64,000 bases of DNA from Mya arenaria (taxonomy: Eukaryota > Mollusca > Bivalvia > Myida > Myidae). Below are positions 24,301-36,400 of the stretch, piece after piece. The translations under genes were made by a program, and so were the position numbers. The notes beneath the pieces are model-generated. The model was not told where the DNA came from. It made no database searches and saw only the letters and a program-made list of their open reading frames with translations. Where the stretch lies: the NCBI RefSeq assembly GCF_026914265.1, contig NC_069122.1, positions 33,283,473 through 33,347,472 of the forward strand, written 5' to 3'. Each line of letters begins with the position of its first letter. Position 1 is the first letter of the stretch.

Positions 24301-26869
24301 AATACCTCCAGGCCGTTGTTCTGGGAAATGTATCCACAGCAGTATACTCGTAATCTTTGTAGGTCCTTGTTTGAACACAGTCTGTAAAGATAACACATTT
24401 TGTAAACGATGTTATGAAATATATAACATTTTGACAAGTATTTTCCAATCGATCTTTTTATGAATAAATGCAAAAGTTGCTTAAACTTTCATTCCCTTGT
24501 TTTTGAAAAGATCAATATTCCTGTGAATTCAACAAAACACTGGCAAGTTCATTTAAAACAGTTACGTTAACACATTCCCCTATAAGGACACCTCAACTCA
24601 ATCCACCAGCGTTTTGTGGAGTTAAGGAATCATGCAGGATAGGACATGTGTTATGGCCACGCCCCACCCCTCCCACCACAACCACAATGACAAATGTGAA
24701 ACAAACACTTTTTAAAGACAATTTGAACCTAATCATTTATCACAAAAACTAGAGCTATCACTGAAGATGATTAATACCCTCAAACGCCGCACTGATATGA
24801 AATTGCAGTCAACTATTTGGAAAGCAAACCTATAATTGACTTTATTTTATTTTATGGACTATCGTCAGTTATTCATTTTTTTATTATGTTTTTAAAAATT
24901 AGAAAAAAAGGATTTAAACAATATCAGTGATGTTAATACTGAGATGTTAATACTGATATATTTGATGTTCTTAAGCACATAATATACAAATGCCTATGAC
25001 CATGAGTTAAGTTACTTTTTTCAAGTTATGCTCCGGACATGAAAAAGTAACAAAGGGCAGTAACTCTGTAATAAGCTTATATAGAATTGCGGTTCCTGTA
25101 CACTGCATTTCCTCTCATTATGATCTATCACTGTATGAAGTTTTATTAAATTCAATCCAATAGTTTTTAAGTTATGCTCCGGACAAGAAAAAAGTAACAA
25201 AGGGCAGTAATTCTGTAGTTAGCTGAAATAGAATTGCGGTTCCTGTACACTGCACTTCCTATCATTATGATCTTTCACTGTATAAATCTTTATTAAATTC
25301 CATCCAACAGTGTTCAAGTTATGCTCCGGACAAGAAAAAAGTATTAAAGGCCATAACTCTGTAATTAGCTAAAATAGAGTTATGGTTCTTGTGCATTGCA
25401 TTTCCTCTCATCGTACTTTACCATTGTATGAAGATTTAATAAATTCCATCTGTTTGCAAGTTAATGTCTGGTAAAAAAGACAGCAAAAAAACAAGAAATA
25501 AAGGGCAATAACTCAGTAATTAGTTAAGTAGAGTTATGGTTCTTGTGCACTGCACTTCCTCTCATTGTGCTTTACCATTGTATGAAGTTTCAATGAATTC
25601 CATCCAGTACTTTTCAAGTTATACTTCGGACAAAAAAGTAACAAAGGGCAATAACTCAGTAATAAGCAAGAATATAGTTATGGTTATTGTACTCTGCACT
25701 TCCTCTCATTATGCTCTACCATTGTATGAAGTTTAATCCAATTCCATTTAGTAGTTTTAAAGTTATGCTCCGGACAAGGTAAATTGCAACGGACCGACCG
25801 ACAAACCGACCGACCGACCGACCACAGGGTAACTCCAATATACCCCTTTCAAACTTCGTTTGTCGGGGGTATAATAACAATAGAAACGCTTTCTCGAACA
25901 TACATAAATTTTGGAAAAATGTAAGTTCATTTGCGTGTGTTTTTATGATGAATGAGCATGTTCCAATGATTGTAATTCTGTTTTGTTTGTTTTATCATTT
26001 GGGGTTGGGTGTTCAAAATGGGTCCTGTAAACGTACGTGCCGCCTGTTATTATCTACGTCGAGACAATCGGCGACACGACATGAGAAGCATACGTGGTAT
26101 TCGTTAAAACGATATTAACAACAAAGTCTCATTCGCTACAAGAACATCATCATCCTAGTGCAATAACTCAATAAATGCCTATAGAGACATAGGCAGATAC
26201 TAAGTCCTTTCCTTTAGGGTGATGACATAATTTATCTGCTTCATATGTGCACAATTTTCGGAGTATATGGTTGCGTAGTAACCGCATATTTACATTGATC
26301 TGACAGCTTCCTGTTTAATCGGATTAAACTTCCGCTTAGTACGTCCATATAAGCATTTGTACGTGAACATTTACAAGGTCTTTACAACATCGTAATGATA
26401 TTTTATACTAGAGCGTTTTAACTGTAAAAAGATATAATTACATTTCTCCAATTGATGAAACACTGCAATGTGAATCTTGAGCGTCTGCTTTCTACTTAAA
26501 ACTTTCGTACATCCGCCTACTGGACAGAGCCACTGTTTTTCTCCCTTTCGACATTCGATAAGCCGTTCGTCATCAAAGCTTAAAAAGTAGGAAAAATGCA
26601 TATTGAAATACCACAATCACAATAAAGATATGTTTTGATTACAAATATAAGGATGTGTTTAACAACATTCCCACGTGTGTTTTGGCGCGTTTTGAGACGA
26701 GCAGACGACATGTTTCTGTATCCGACTGCAATGTGAAACGTTTTAGTGATAAATCACTTTATAATATACGTCAAGTAAACAATAAAAATAATTATTTTTA
26801 AACTTACATATTTTTCGAATAGATGATCTCCGTATGTTCGCTGTTACCATCCATGTTTTTCATTGCCAT
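21322..26869 (-). CDS. CACTA/EnSpm (tnp2-like) transposase with C2H2 finger, frameshifted
   Basis: Five exons on the minus strand: 26869-26808, 26578-26442, 24381-24306, 24085-21748 and 21430-21322. Every junction keeps phase if one extra base in exon 4 is disregarded, giving about 906 residues. A classic C2H2 finger (C-x4-C-x12-H-x4-H, residues 39-62) comes first. A second Cys cluster (C-x2-C ... C-x4-C) lies near 238-257. The transposase core follows: TDGVPLFKSS (D near 336), MDLQARS (D near 423), DYMHGILLGI (near 530), and GPLWAWSCFSFESFNGQ with E near 698, giving candidate DDE residues. The frame shifts by one near 22855-22875 within or beside a run of eight A (minus strand), so this copy is either inactive or carries a sequence error. 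Confidence 0.88.
24382..26441. repeat. Transposase intron 2 with about 150-bp tandem repeat
   Basis: From about 25010 to 25790 five to six copies of a unit of about 145-155 bp recur, marked by AAGTTATGCTCCGGACAAG, AACAAAGGGCAGTAACTCTG and CTTCCTCTCATTATG. They end in a (CGAC)n run at about 25790-25822 and a tail, CGGGGGTATAATA, near 25864. The head-to-tail arrangement with that tail is a repeat type I recall from bivalves. It is a passenger in the intron. Confidence 0.7.
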
Positions 26870-27568
26870 GTCGTCAAAATTAATTGACTAAATGCTAAAT
26901 TAACTTGCTCAAATATGAAATTGTGCAATCACCCGAGTGAATCAGTCGAACTAACTATCTAATGAGCATGCATAAAATGTTGGTTTCTTGTGCATATTTT
27001 GTTTTTACTTTAATGCTGTATATCGAAAATCAGAGGGTTTCTATCATGTTTAAGCCGTAGCAATGGGACGGTATTTTTTAGACGACATTATAAAAGTCCA
27101 AGAAAAAAATCTTCGTAAAAAAGAACACGAACCATGAGCCCTTTATACAGGATATTTGAAGGCTTTTTATGTTCATACTTTCCTGCTTAATATTATCAAT
27201 CGTATAACTGTCTCTGTCTGCCCGATTAGCTCAATTTTACCACGCAATGTTAAATAAGTGCAATGAGAATGCATGGTCGTTATACAATTTTAGTGTACCG
27301 TTTATATACTACTATCATACGTATTGCTGATGATAAAGCATGTGTTCAAATTAATGATAATTATCAAAACCAGAAATGTACTTTTTTTTTTGAATTGCCT
27401 TGCATAACTGATCATGGGCTATCATGACTTTAGTATAGAGGTCTGATTGTTTATTCACCCTGACCACTCGTAGGCCAGTACGGCCGTGGCACTGATTTAT
27501 GGGCGTTAGGCGCGTGGCGGGTTCCAGAAAGTTTAAAGTTGAATATTTTCTAGCAGCGATCTTAGACA
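26870..27568. promoter_or_regulatory. Divergent 5' region shared by the two transposon genes
   Basis: A 699-bp stretch separates the transposase ATG (26869, minus) from the BEN-protein ATG (27569, plus). Both promoters must lie here or in unseen upstream exons. I see no consensus TATA box close to either start. The last 110 bp before the plus-strand ATG are richer in GC and CpG than the surroundings. Confidence 0.55.
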
Positions 27569-30500
27569 ATGGCGGAAAATTTTTGCCTTTTCATTTGGAT
27601 AAATGATAATCCCATAAGTGGGAGTGTGCTAAGAATTCGGAATATAGTGCATCCAAGAAGGGACTTTAATGCCTATACCGAAGGAGAGACGGTTACCGTC
27701 AAATGCCCTGGAATTGGAAAGCATGATGCCTTAATCGGGAAAATTGGAGGTAAGTTAATTCAAATATTTTGCTTGTTAAGTAAACAACATTGGTGATGAT
27801 TCTAGAATATTGACCACAGGGATTGCGTAGTTTGTAAGAAGTATATTGCATATACACACCAGAACAAACCAGTTTAATAAAAATGAATGCTATTAGCTGA
27901 TAGGGTGAATTGGCATTATCGAAATTCGCCTTATTTAAAAGATAAATAGCAAATAATTAAAAAGTAGAACCCACCATTAATACTAGAATCGACTATTTTA
28001 TATGATTTTAGAAAGGCGCGCAATGGGCATTATTTTGAAAAATAGTAGTGTGTGACCTCCGGTGCAAGTTTCACAACGTGTGACCTCCGGTGCAAGTTTC
28101 ACAACGTAAAAATATATTGACATTGCTGCAAAAAAAATTCCGGAAAATCTCGAATGCTTGAAGGAAATATTGCTTGATAATTATATTGCATTAGGTATTT
28201 CTTTCAAGCGTTCCCATCGTCTATCTTCAAAACCTTAGGATTAAATCAGTGTTAAATGTGTTGATTTTATTTGTTAGGAAATGAAGACAAGAAGACGATT
28301 GAAGCTGTCCTGGCCGATTCTGGTCGATTTCAAGAACTGCTTTTGAAGTTCAAAGTACGTAATCTTTCAAACTATATGTCTCTGCGTTATATAACAGCAT
28401 AACTTTTATTTCAAAACAGAAATTGTAGCTTGGCTGAAAGTGTTAAAAATATTTAAAGTGACATTTTTCACGCTGTAAATAGAAGGGAATAGGCCTTACT
28501 AACATGTCACCATGAGCGGGGGCATTACTGCTGGACAGTGATTATATAACCAGGGATTGACTGGAATGAAAGTCCTCTGATTTCCCCAGGCCGGGGGGGG
28601 GGGGGGGGGGGGGGGCTACAGATCAGATGCAAACTGTACTAGTAATTGTCAGATGAAATTGAAAAATAACTTTGATTTAATATCTAAACAATAAGATGTA
28701 GGCATAAATCGAGTGAACAAGTGGATTTTTTAATTCCAATGCCACATTATCTGTTTTCAGATATCGAAGAGGAGTGACAATACAGTCCCAAATGCAGCCG
28801 TACAGGTTGAACTTTTCACATTATTGATAAATCTAATAAATAGATACATTTCATTCAACAAATACAATGAAATAATGTGTAGAATTTTTAAATGTACCTG
28901 CATTTGTATTCAACTGAAATCCATCTTGAGAAAATTATTCCTAAATTTTAAAAGTTGTCGAGGATGCTGTTTGTAACTTTTATTGTGCTATCAGCCATGC
29001 ACAGGTATAATAAAGGTTTTATTTCATAACTTTCAGAATGATGTATTGCCAGACGGCGGAAATAACATAGTGGTGTCAGACAAGGTGAAGGTGAGTGGAT
29101 AATAAGAACTTGATATAGATATATATCTTCATGTTGGAAAATAACTCTTTGTCTCTTGTTATCATTAACCCATCTTTGAATAAAGATTCTTTTATCTTGT
29201 ATATTAAATATTTAACTTGAGTAAATAGCAACAATTCATTTGTTAGGTTCAAAGAATGTGCATAACTTTTTTCTTCTAAATCAGTAAATGTCTCTTTGAA
29301 ATTAGATGCTTTTACCAGAGAGTCATAAGGCACTGGTCATTGACATTTTGTATTTTAATCTTTAATCCTTGTCTCTTTAAAGACTGTTGTTGTCAAGCCA
29401 AAAACAGTTAAGAGGAAAGTGTGCTTTTCGGACAAGCAAACAGCTGCAGTTGAAGAGGTTTGTTTAAAGAATTGATATTAAATCATAAATACAGTCTACT
29501 AAGAAGATTTATGTTTAGTATACTGGAAAGCATAAACATATCCGTTTGAACAACTATTAACTTACATATTAAAATAACCGTTTTTAACTTAATTAACATT
29601 GTGAAATGCATTCTTATGTAAAATTTTATTTATTATTAGGATAAATTGGAAACGATTGCTGAGGAGCTAGCTCTTGCTGATCTTTCACAGTCTGTACAGA
29701 AGAGGTTAATTTAAATATTTTAGATTTTTTTCTTCTTGATTTAATTAAATCTTTGCTGTATTATACATGTTGGTAACGGTACTTAATTCTTATTGCTCCA
29801 ACAACCTAAGTTTTTGAAGTATTACATAAGAACACTGCAGCAGGGATGTTCTATTAAGATGATAATGATTTAAATATTTTGACCATGTTGTCAAGGTTAG
29901 TGTTTGATAATAAGTGTGATTTATCAGTTAAATAGTAATGCATCAAAATATGTACTCGCTCTTTTATGAGGTCTTTTTGAATTTGTCACAATAGTCGATC
30001 TCTGTTAAAAACATAAAAGGTATTTAAGGCTAAAATTATTCAATTTTAAATTAAATTAGTGTATAAACTATTATATTTATTTTAGTGATGAAACTGGGCC
30101 GCTGGTAAGATCCAGTCTACAGCTGCTAGGGGGGGAAGACAGTGCCTTCGAGATTAGGAGATCCCCAAGGAGGACGCATTCAACCCCCTGTAGTGAATCG
30201 TGTGTTTCTCGGCAAGAGTTTATCCAACTTCAAAGTCAATGTGCTACTGTCGAGTTTTGGTGTCGACAGATGTGGAGTGACATCCAGGTTTGTTTTTTCC
30301 AGAATTTTTATCATTTCTTGAATTTCTCTTTGTTAGTTCTCTAGCAGCTGGTATGGTATTATAGGGTGAAAACCAATTAAACTTGCATCTTTAGTGGACT
30401 AGAATCAAACCAGGATTGTTTTTCAATCATATTTTGAATATTTATTCTTTGAAAAGACATTTAGTTGGGTGAATAACTTTCATTTGCATGTTGATGAAAT

Positions 30501-32569
30501 ACATCTTAATTTCAGTGCATGTTACTTGAGGAATCATAAATACCTTACTAAAACAGATGGCTGTCATTGAACAATTTTGCAGTTCTTTTTTTTTTATTAA
30601 ATTGCAGGGCTTTTTATCACTAGATAAACTCATTTATATTTAAAGTATGTTTTGTATTTCAGGCCATGAAGGCAGAACGTCAAGAAAGTTTCCAAAATCA
30701 ACATGATTTTCAGCAGGTGAATTGCAGTGTTAAAGAATTAGTAAATATTATTATATTTTTAAGTGCAGTTATGGACTCCAAGCTATATAAGCATTGTGCT
30801 ATATGTTGTCTACATAGTAAAATAACATCTTAAACTTGTACTTTTGAATACAAAACAAAACAATTTTTTTTTTAAATATCTTCTCTCAGAATTTCATACA
30901 TGATAACCTGATGGAGGATTCACACATGTCAGCCTCGGAGGAAGCCCAGCCCCTGACATCTGAGTGTTCAAAGCCTACTCTTTCAACTCCGTCTACACCT
31001 ACTACACCTACTACACCTACATCTTCCATATCGATGACGGGGTCTTATGCAGGGTATTCAAAGGTATATGCAAAGAAAACACTCAAACATTTGATTTCAT
31101 CTCATAATCTTCTTCTAAAATAAACTGAAATATTGTCAAAGTCAAACTTCATTAAGACAACCTTGTCCATCACTCAAACGTCAGTTCTAAAGTAGAAAGT
31201 ACACATGAGTAGCAAAGCTGATGACTCTTGCTTAAATAATAGTAGATATGCACCTTTTTCAACTTTGAAATTACAGATCATCATTGATTTGAATATTTAA
31301 TTACCGGTCTCATGTTTAAATATACTTTGATTATAATTATGCATGAGAATGATTTTGTTATAGTCAAAATTGCAAAAAGTAAAGTTATTATAAATTAATA
31401 AGAGCCTGTCAGAGTAGAAGAAATTTATCTTTCTACATACAAAACTTTATTTATTTTCTTTATTTAACATTTTCAGCTCACCTGAACACGAAGTTCTCAA
31501 GGTGAGCTGTTGTGATCGCCCTGTGTCCATCGTAGTCGTCCATCCTCAACAATTTGACTGTTAACACTCTAAAGGTCACAATTTGGGCACAATCTTAATG
31601 AAACTTGGCCAGAATGTTACACTCAATAAAAGCTTGGACGAGTTCGATATTGGGTCATCTGGGGTTAAAAGCTCTAAGCCAAGTTCCAGTATTGGTCATG
31701 TGCAGTCAAAAACTAGGTCACCAGGTCAAATTAAAGGAAAAGCATTTTAACACTCTAGAGGCCACATTTATGATCATATGTTCATAGAACTTGATCAGAA
31801 TGTTATTCTTGATGGTCTTTATTGGATCCGATGAGCTATACAGGGCCTTCAGGGCCCTCTTGTTTTTGATTATTTTTTTTAAATATGAAGTGCTATTGGT
31901 AAATCATTTATGATCTGCTTCCTAAAGTTCAACCTTTAGTTATCTGTACTGTTTCAAACTGCTTTTTACTTTCCTTTAATAATTGCCATCAAATCATATT
32001 CTTTTATTTAGGTGCAAATTCTGGAGGAAGCAAAGCGGCAAAAAAATTACAAGAAGGCGACCGCAAGAGTGTTCCGCCTTCTTTTCACCAAACAGGAAAT
32101 CAATGGGAGGAGCCTCTTCGGAAAGAAGAACACATCAGGGGATGTGAGGCCTGCACTGGCTGATCAGTCAAAACTGGCTTTTTTGGAAGGTAAGCAAGGA
32201 TTTCTTTTGTGGCTTATGCAAGTTTGATGGCATGGCAATAACATGATATAGAAAGGTCTGGAATTAATGCAGTGCCCTTGACAATTTATATATTCTGTAA
32301 AGTGATAAGATCTGTTATTTGGGGGTGGGGGTGTAGTATACATGCATCATTTAGTAAAATTCATCTGCTACAAACTCCTGCTATAAAGAGTATTAACCCA
32401 AAATTACAAGTATATTATATGGTATGTATCACCATTAATAATTCACAAGTGTGCTCATAGCAACTGTTATTCTGTACTTTCAGACTGCATTGTAGAAGTA
32501 TGGGGAATCCGCAAGGAGATGGTTCGAGTTGTCCTGAGGCATCTCCTGAAGCCGTCAAGAATATCTTAA
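27569..32569 (+). CDS. BEN-like domain protein carried by the transposon, 11 exons
   Basis: Exons: 27569-27749, 28278-28354, 28761-28805, 29037-29090, 29383-29457, 29640-29704, 30086-30287, 30663-30716, 30890-31063, 32012-32189, 32484-32569. All ten junctions are GT-AG and in phase, giving 1191 bp or 396 residues with an intact stop. Residues about 1-85 (FCLFIWINDN ... FQELLLKFK) look like a small beta-rich fold, possibly Tudor/SH3-like, unassigned. The middle is charged, then a Ser/Thr-Pro run (STPSTPTTPTTPTSS). The last 80 residues (RVFRLLFTKQEINGRSLFGK ... LADQSKLAFLE ... VVLRHLLKPS) resemble a BEN domain, a DNA-binding fold. By position it is the element's second protein, as TNPA is in plant CACTA elements; binding to the end repeats is inference. 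I know no gene name for it. Confidence 0.82.
28593..28615 (+). repeat. Run of 23 G in BEN-gene intron 2
   Basis: An uninterrupted G tract, unusual in this AT-rich DNA. It could form quadruplexes and is prone to sequencing length error. Confidence 0.95.
31475..31866 (+). repeat. AGCTCACCTGAAC dispersed element, in BEN-gene intron 9
   Basis: Starts CAGCTCACCTGAACACGAAG and contains the self-inverse pair AGCTCACCT / AGGTGAGCT near its start. It ends near CAGGGCCTTCAGGGCCCTCT. Same family as 2041. It contains a tandem 'AAGGTCACAATTTGGGCAC / GAGGCCACATTTATGATCAT' arrangement. It is a later insertion into the large transposon. Confidence 0.7.
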
Positions 32570-32940
32570 TGTTTTTTCATTTTTCAATGTTATCGATTTT
32601 GTAGTAAAATGTTAAAAATCAATTCACTTCTTTTACTGGGAAGGTGAAGCCCGAGCAGAGAGTATTAAGTCTGTTAAGTTTTATTTATATTTGGATCACA
32701 TCTCACATTAATAAACAATCAACATTAGCCATAATCAAAACAAACATACAAACGTTTTCAAATCTACTATTTTCATATAATTACATATCCATGTTACATA
32801 CAGTTCTTGTCACCAGCATATTTAGGACAGATAATGGAACCCTGATATAACGAATACAGAACTTTGGTGACCGTGTTGACCATATTTGGAAGGATGCAGT
32901 GAACGGATACTAAACCCTGAAATATTTGCACACAAATGCA

Positions 32941-33453
32941 ACAGGGCATTTGGTGGAAATGATTTAATAAATTTCACCAACTGCCACGTCTGGGTGGCAG
33001 TTGGTGTAAATATTTGCCACGTGGCACTTGGTGGAAAACGTTCCAATACTCCACCAACTGCCACGTCTGGGTGGCAGTTGGTGTAAATATTTGCCACGTG
33101 GCACTTGGTGGAAAACGTTCCAATACTCCACCAACTGCCACGTCTGGGTGGCAGTTGGTGTAAATATTTGCCACGTGGCACTTGGTGGAAAACGTTCCAA
33201 TACTCCACCAACTGCCACGTCTGGGTGGCAGTTGGTGTAAATATTTGCCACGTGGCACTTGGTGGAAAACGTTCCAATACTCCACCAACTGCCACGTTAG
33301 GGTGGCAGTTGGTGGAAAATGATAAAAATTAGATGAGAGTCAATGATTTTCTTAATTTTTTCCTCATTTTACACCAAGTGCCACGTCGTTCCAATACTCC
33401 ACCAACTGCCACCCATTTTCCACGTCCATTTTCATGGCAAATTTAGGGAAGGG
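32941..33453. repeat. Right subterminal array of the transposon, 77-bp unit
   Basis: Four tandem 77-bp units (starting about 33022, 33099, 33176, 33253) each hold GTGGCACTTGGTGGAAAA, an inverted CCACCAACTGCCAC and a further GTGGCAGTTGGTG. Single copies lie outside them, and the 18-bp terminal repeat closes at 33453. The core word is that of the left end; the tandem architecture is not, so the two ends are asymmetric. Confidence 0.9.
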
Positions 33454-36400
33454 TGGCTGGCCACTTCTGGTACCGTGGATGCTGTAACATTGATATTCAT
33501 ATGAACAAATGATACAGTAACTTATTTCAAGAAATTAAATAAACAATTGTTTAACATGTGAATTAAGTAGTTATAAGCAAATATCATTCGAAATCAATTA
33601 AATGATGTTTATTAAACAAATATATTCATATGAATTAAATCAGTTTAATATTGTTTTGCACTCTCATTTCATGAGCCTTTCCTACCAGTTTAATTATTAA
33701 CTACGTTTAGACTTATTCAAATGGAGCCCCTCCAATGTGAAACATTTCACATAAAAATATTATAATTTGACATACACCAAAATGAAATAAACATTTTCTG
33801 CTACTTGGGTTCGGTTAAAGAAATCTTGGGAAAAATGCTGGTGCCTTTTAGCATTCTCACTGTAAGATTTCAAAAACCAACAGAAAATGCCTTTTCAATT
33901 TTGGTGTATTTGGAAAAAAGAATCGTTCATTCGAAGAATCATTGATATGTTCAATAAAGTAATTGATTTAATAAGAACCGTCAAAAATGTAATCCATATA
34001 TTTTAATTAATTCATCATAAGGCTATGAAATATAAAGTGACCTACTTAGTGAAAACATTCTTTCAAGATGAATTTTAAAAACAACAACAATGCTCGGCCA
34101 AATAGTTCCAACATAAACTTATACAAAAAAGTGAGCAAAATAATACATATCTTTGTTCATCATGTTGTCCACATTAGCTTACTCAAACCTGACTGCCAAT
34201 GTAGCTGCATTACACCTCTTCGCCAACTCCACTGCAAAGGTCATCTCTTCTGGTTGGATGGCTGGCCACCTGAGGTACCGTGGACGCTGTAACATTGATA
34301 TTTATATGAACAACTGATACAGTAACTTACTTCAAGAAATTCAATAAACAATTGTTTAACATGTGAATTAAGTAGTTATAAGCAAATATCATTCGAAATC
34401 AATTAAATGATGTGACAAATATATTCATATGAATTAAATCAGTTTAATATTGTTTTGCACTCTTATTTCATGAGCCTTTCCTACCAGTTTAATTATTAAC
34501 CATGTTTAGACTTATTCAAATGGAGCCCCTCCAATGTGAAACATTTCACATAAAAATATTATAATTTGACATACACCAAAATGAAATAAACATTTTCTGC
34601 TACTTGGGTTCGGTTAAAGAAATCTTGGGAAAAATGCTGGTGCCTTTTAGCATTCTCACTGTAAGATTTCAAAAACCAACAGAAAATGCCTTTTCAATTT
34701 TGGTGTATTTGGAAAAAAGAATCGTTCATTCGAAGAATCATTGATATGTTCAATAAAGTAATTGATTTAATAAGAACCTTCAAAAATGTAATCCATATAT
34801 TTTAATTAATTCATCATAAGGCTATGAAATATAAAGTGACCTACTTAGTGAAAACATTCTTTCAAGATGAAATTTTTAAAAACAACAACAATGCTGGGCC
34901 AAATAGTTCCAACATAAACTTATACAAAAAAGTGAGCAAAATAATACATATCTTTGTTGACGATGTTGTCCACATTAGCTTACTCAAACCTGACTGCCAA
35001 TGTAGCTGCATTACACCTCTTCGTCAACTCCACTGCAAAGGGCATCTCTTCTGGTTGGATGGCTGGCCACTTCTGGTACCATGGATGCTGTAACATTGAT
35101 ATTTATATGAACAAATGATACAGTAACTTATTTCAAGAAATTAAATAAACAATTGTTTAACATGTGAATTAAGTAGTTATAAGCAAATATCATTCGAAAT
35201 CAATTAAATGATGTTTATTAAACAAATATATTCATATGAATTAAATCAGTTTAATATTGTTTTGCACTCTCATTTCATGAGCCTTTCCTACCAGTTTAAT
35301 TATTAACTACGTTTAGACTTATTCAAATGGAGCCCCTCCAATGTGAAACATTTCACATAAAAATATTATAATTTGACATACACCAAAATGAAATAAACAT
35401 TTTCTGCTACTTGGGTTCGGTTAAAGAAATCTTGGGAAAAATGCTGGTGCCTTTTAGCATTCTCACTGTAAGATTTCAAAAACCAACAGAAAATGCCTTT
35501 TCAATTTTGGTGTATTTGGAAAAAAGAATCGTTCATTCGAAGAATCATTGATATGTTCAATAAAGTAATTGATTTAATAAGAACCGTCAAAAATGTAATC
35601 CATATATTTTAATTAATTCATCATAAGGCTATGAAATATAAAGTGACCTACTTAGTGAAAACATTCTTTCAAGATGAATTTTAAAAACAACAACAATGCT
35701 CGGCCAAATAGTTCCAACATAAACTTATACAAAAAAGTGAGCAAAATAATACATATCTTTGTTCATCATGTTGTCCACATTAGCTTACTCAAACCTGACT
35801 GCCAATGTAGCTGCATTACACCTCTTCGCCAACTCCACTGCAAAGGTCATCTCTTCTGGTTGGATGGCTGGCCACCTGAGGTACCGTGGACGCTGTAACA
35901 TTGATATTTATATGAACAACTGATACAGTAACTTACTTCAAGAAATTCAATAAACAATTGTTTAACATGTGAATTAAGTAGTTATAAGCAAATATCATTC
36001 GAAATCAATTAAATGATGTGACAAATATATTCATATGAATTAAATCAGTTTAATATTGTTTTGCACTCTTATTTCATGAGCCTTTCCTACCAGTTTAATT
36101 ATTAACCATGTTTAGACTTATTCAAATGGAGCCCCTCCAATGTGAAACATTTCACATAAAAATATTATAATTTGACATACACCAAAATGAAATAAACATT
36201 TTCTGCTACTTGGGTTCGGTTAAAGAAATCTTGGGAAAAATGCTGGTGCCTTTTAGCATTCTCACTGTAAGATTTCAAAAACCAACAGAAAATGCCTTTT
36301 CAATTTTGGTGTATTTGGAAAAAAGAATCGTTCATTCGAAGAATCATTGATATGTTCAATAAAGTAATTGATTTAATAAGAACCTTCAAAAATGTAATCC

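Larger units (their letters stand above)
19898..33453. mobile_element. 13.6-kb CACTA/EnSpm-type transposon with two genes
   Basis: The ends are perfect 18-bp inverted repeats, CCCTTCCCTAAATTTGCC, flanked by TG on both sides (19896-19897 and 33454-33455). The flanks rejoin exactly into one 98-bp satellite module: 19826-19897 plus 33456-33481 is 98 bp. Inside are subterminal repeat arrays at both ends, a tnp2-type transposase gene (-), a BEN-like gene (+) and a shared divergent 5' region. A 2-bp duplication and a transposase with CACTA motifs place it in the CMC (CACTA-Mirage-Chapaev) group; the ends begin CCC and not CACTA. Two smaller repeats have accumulated in its introns. The two ends still match perfectly over 18 bp, which suggests a fairly young insertion. 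Confidence 0.93.

Noticed and set aside
27351..27569. Minus-strand frame opposite the BEN-gene 5' end
   Set aside because: It starts at TTG, not ATG, and is antisense to the leader of a well supported gene.
32822..33332. Overlapping frames on both strands through the 77-bp array
   Set aside because: 77 is not a multiple of three, so each frame cycles through all three phases. The array is subterminal repeat DNA of the transposon.
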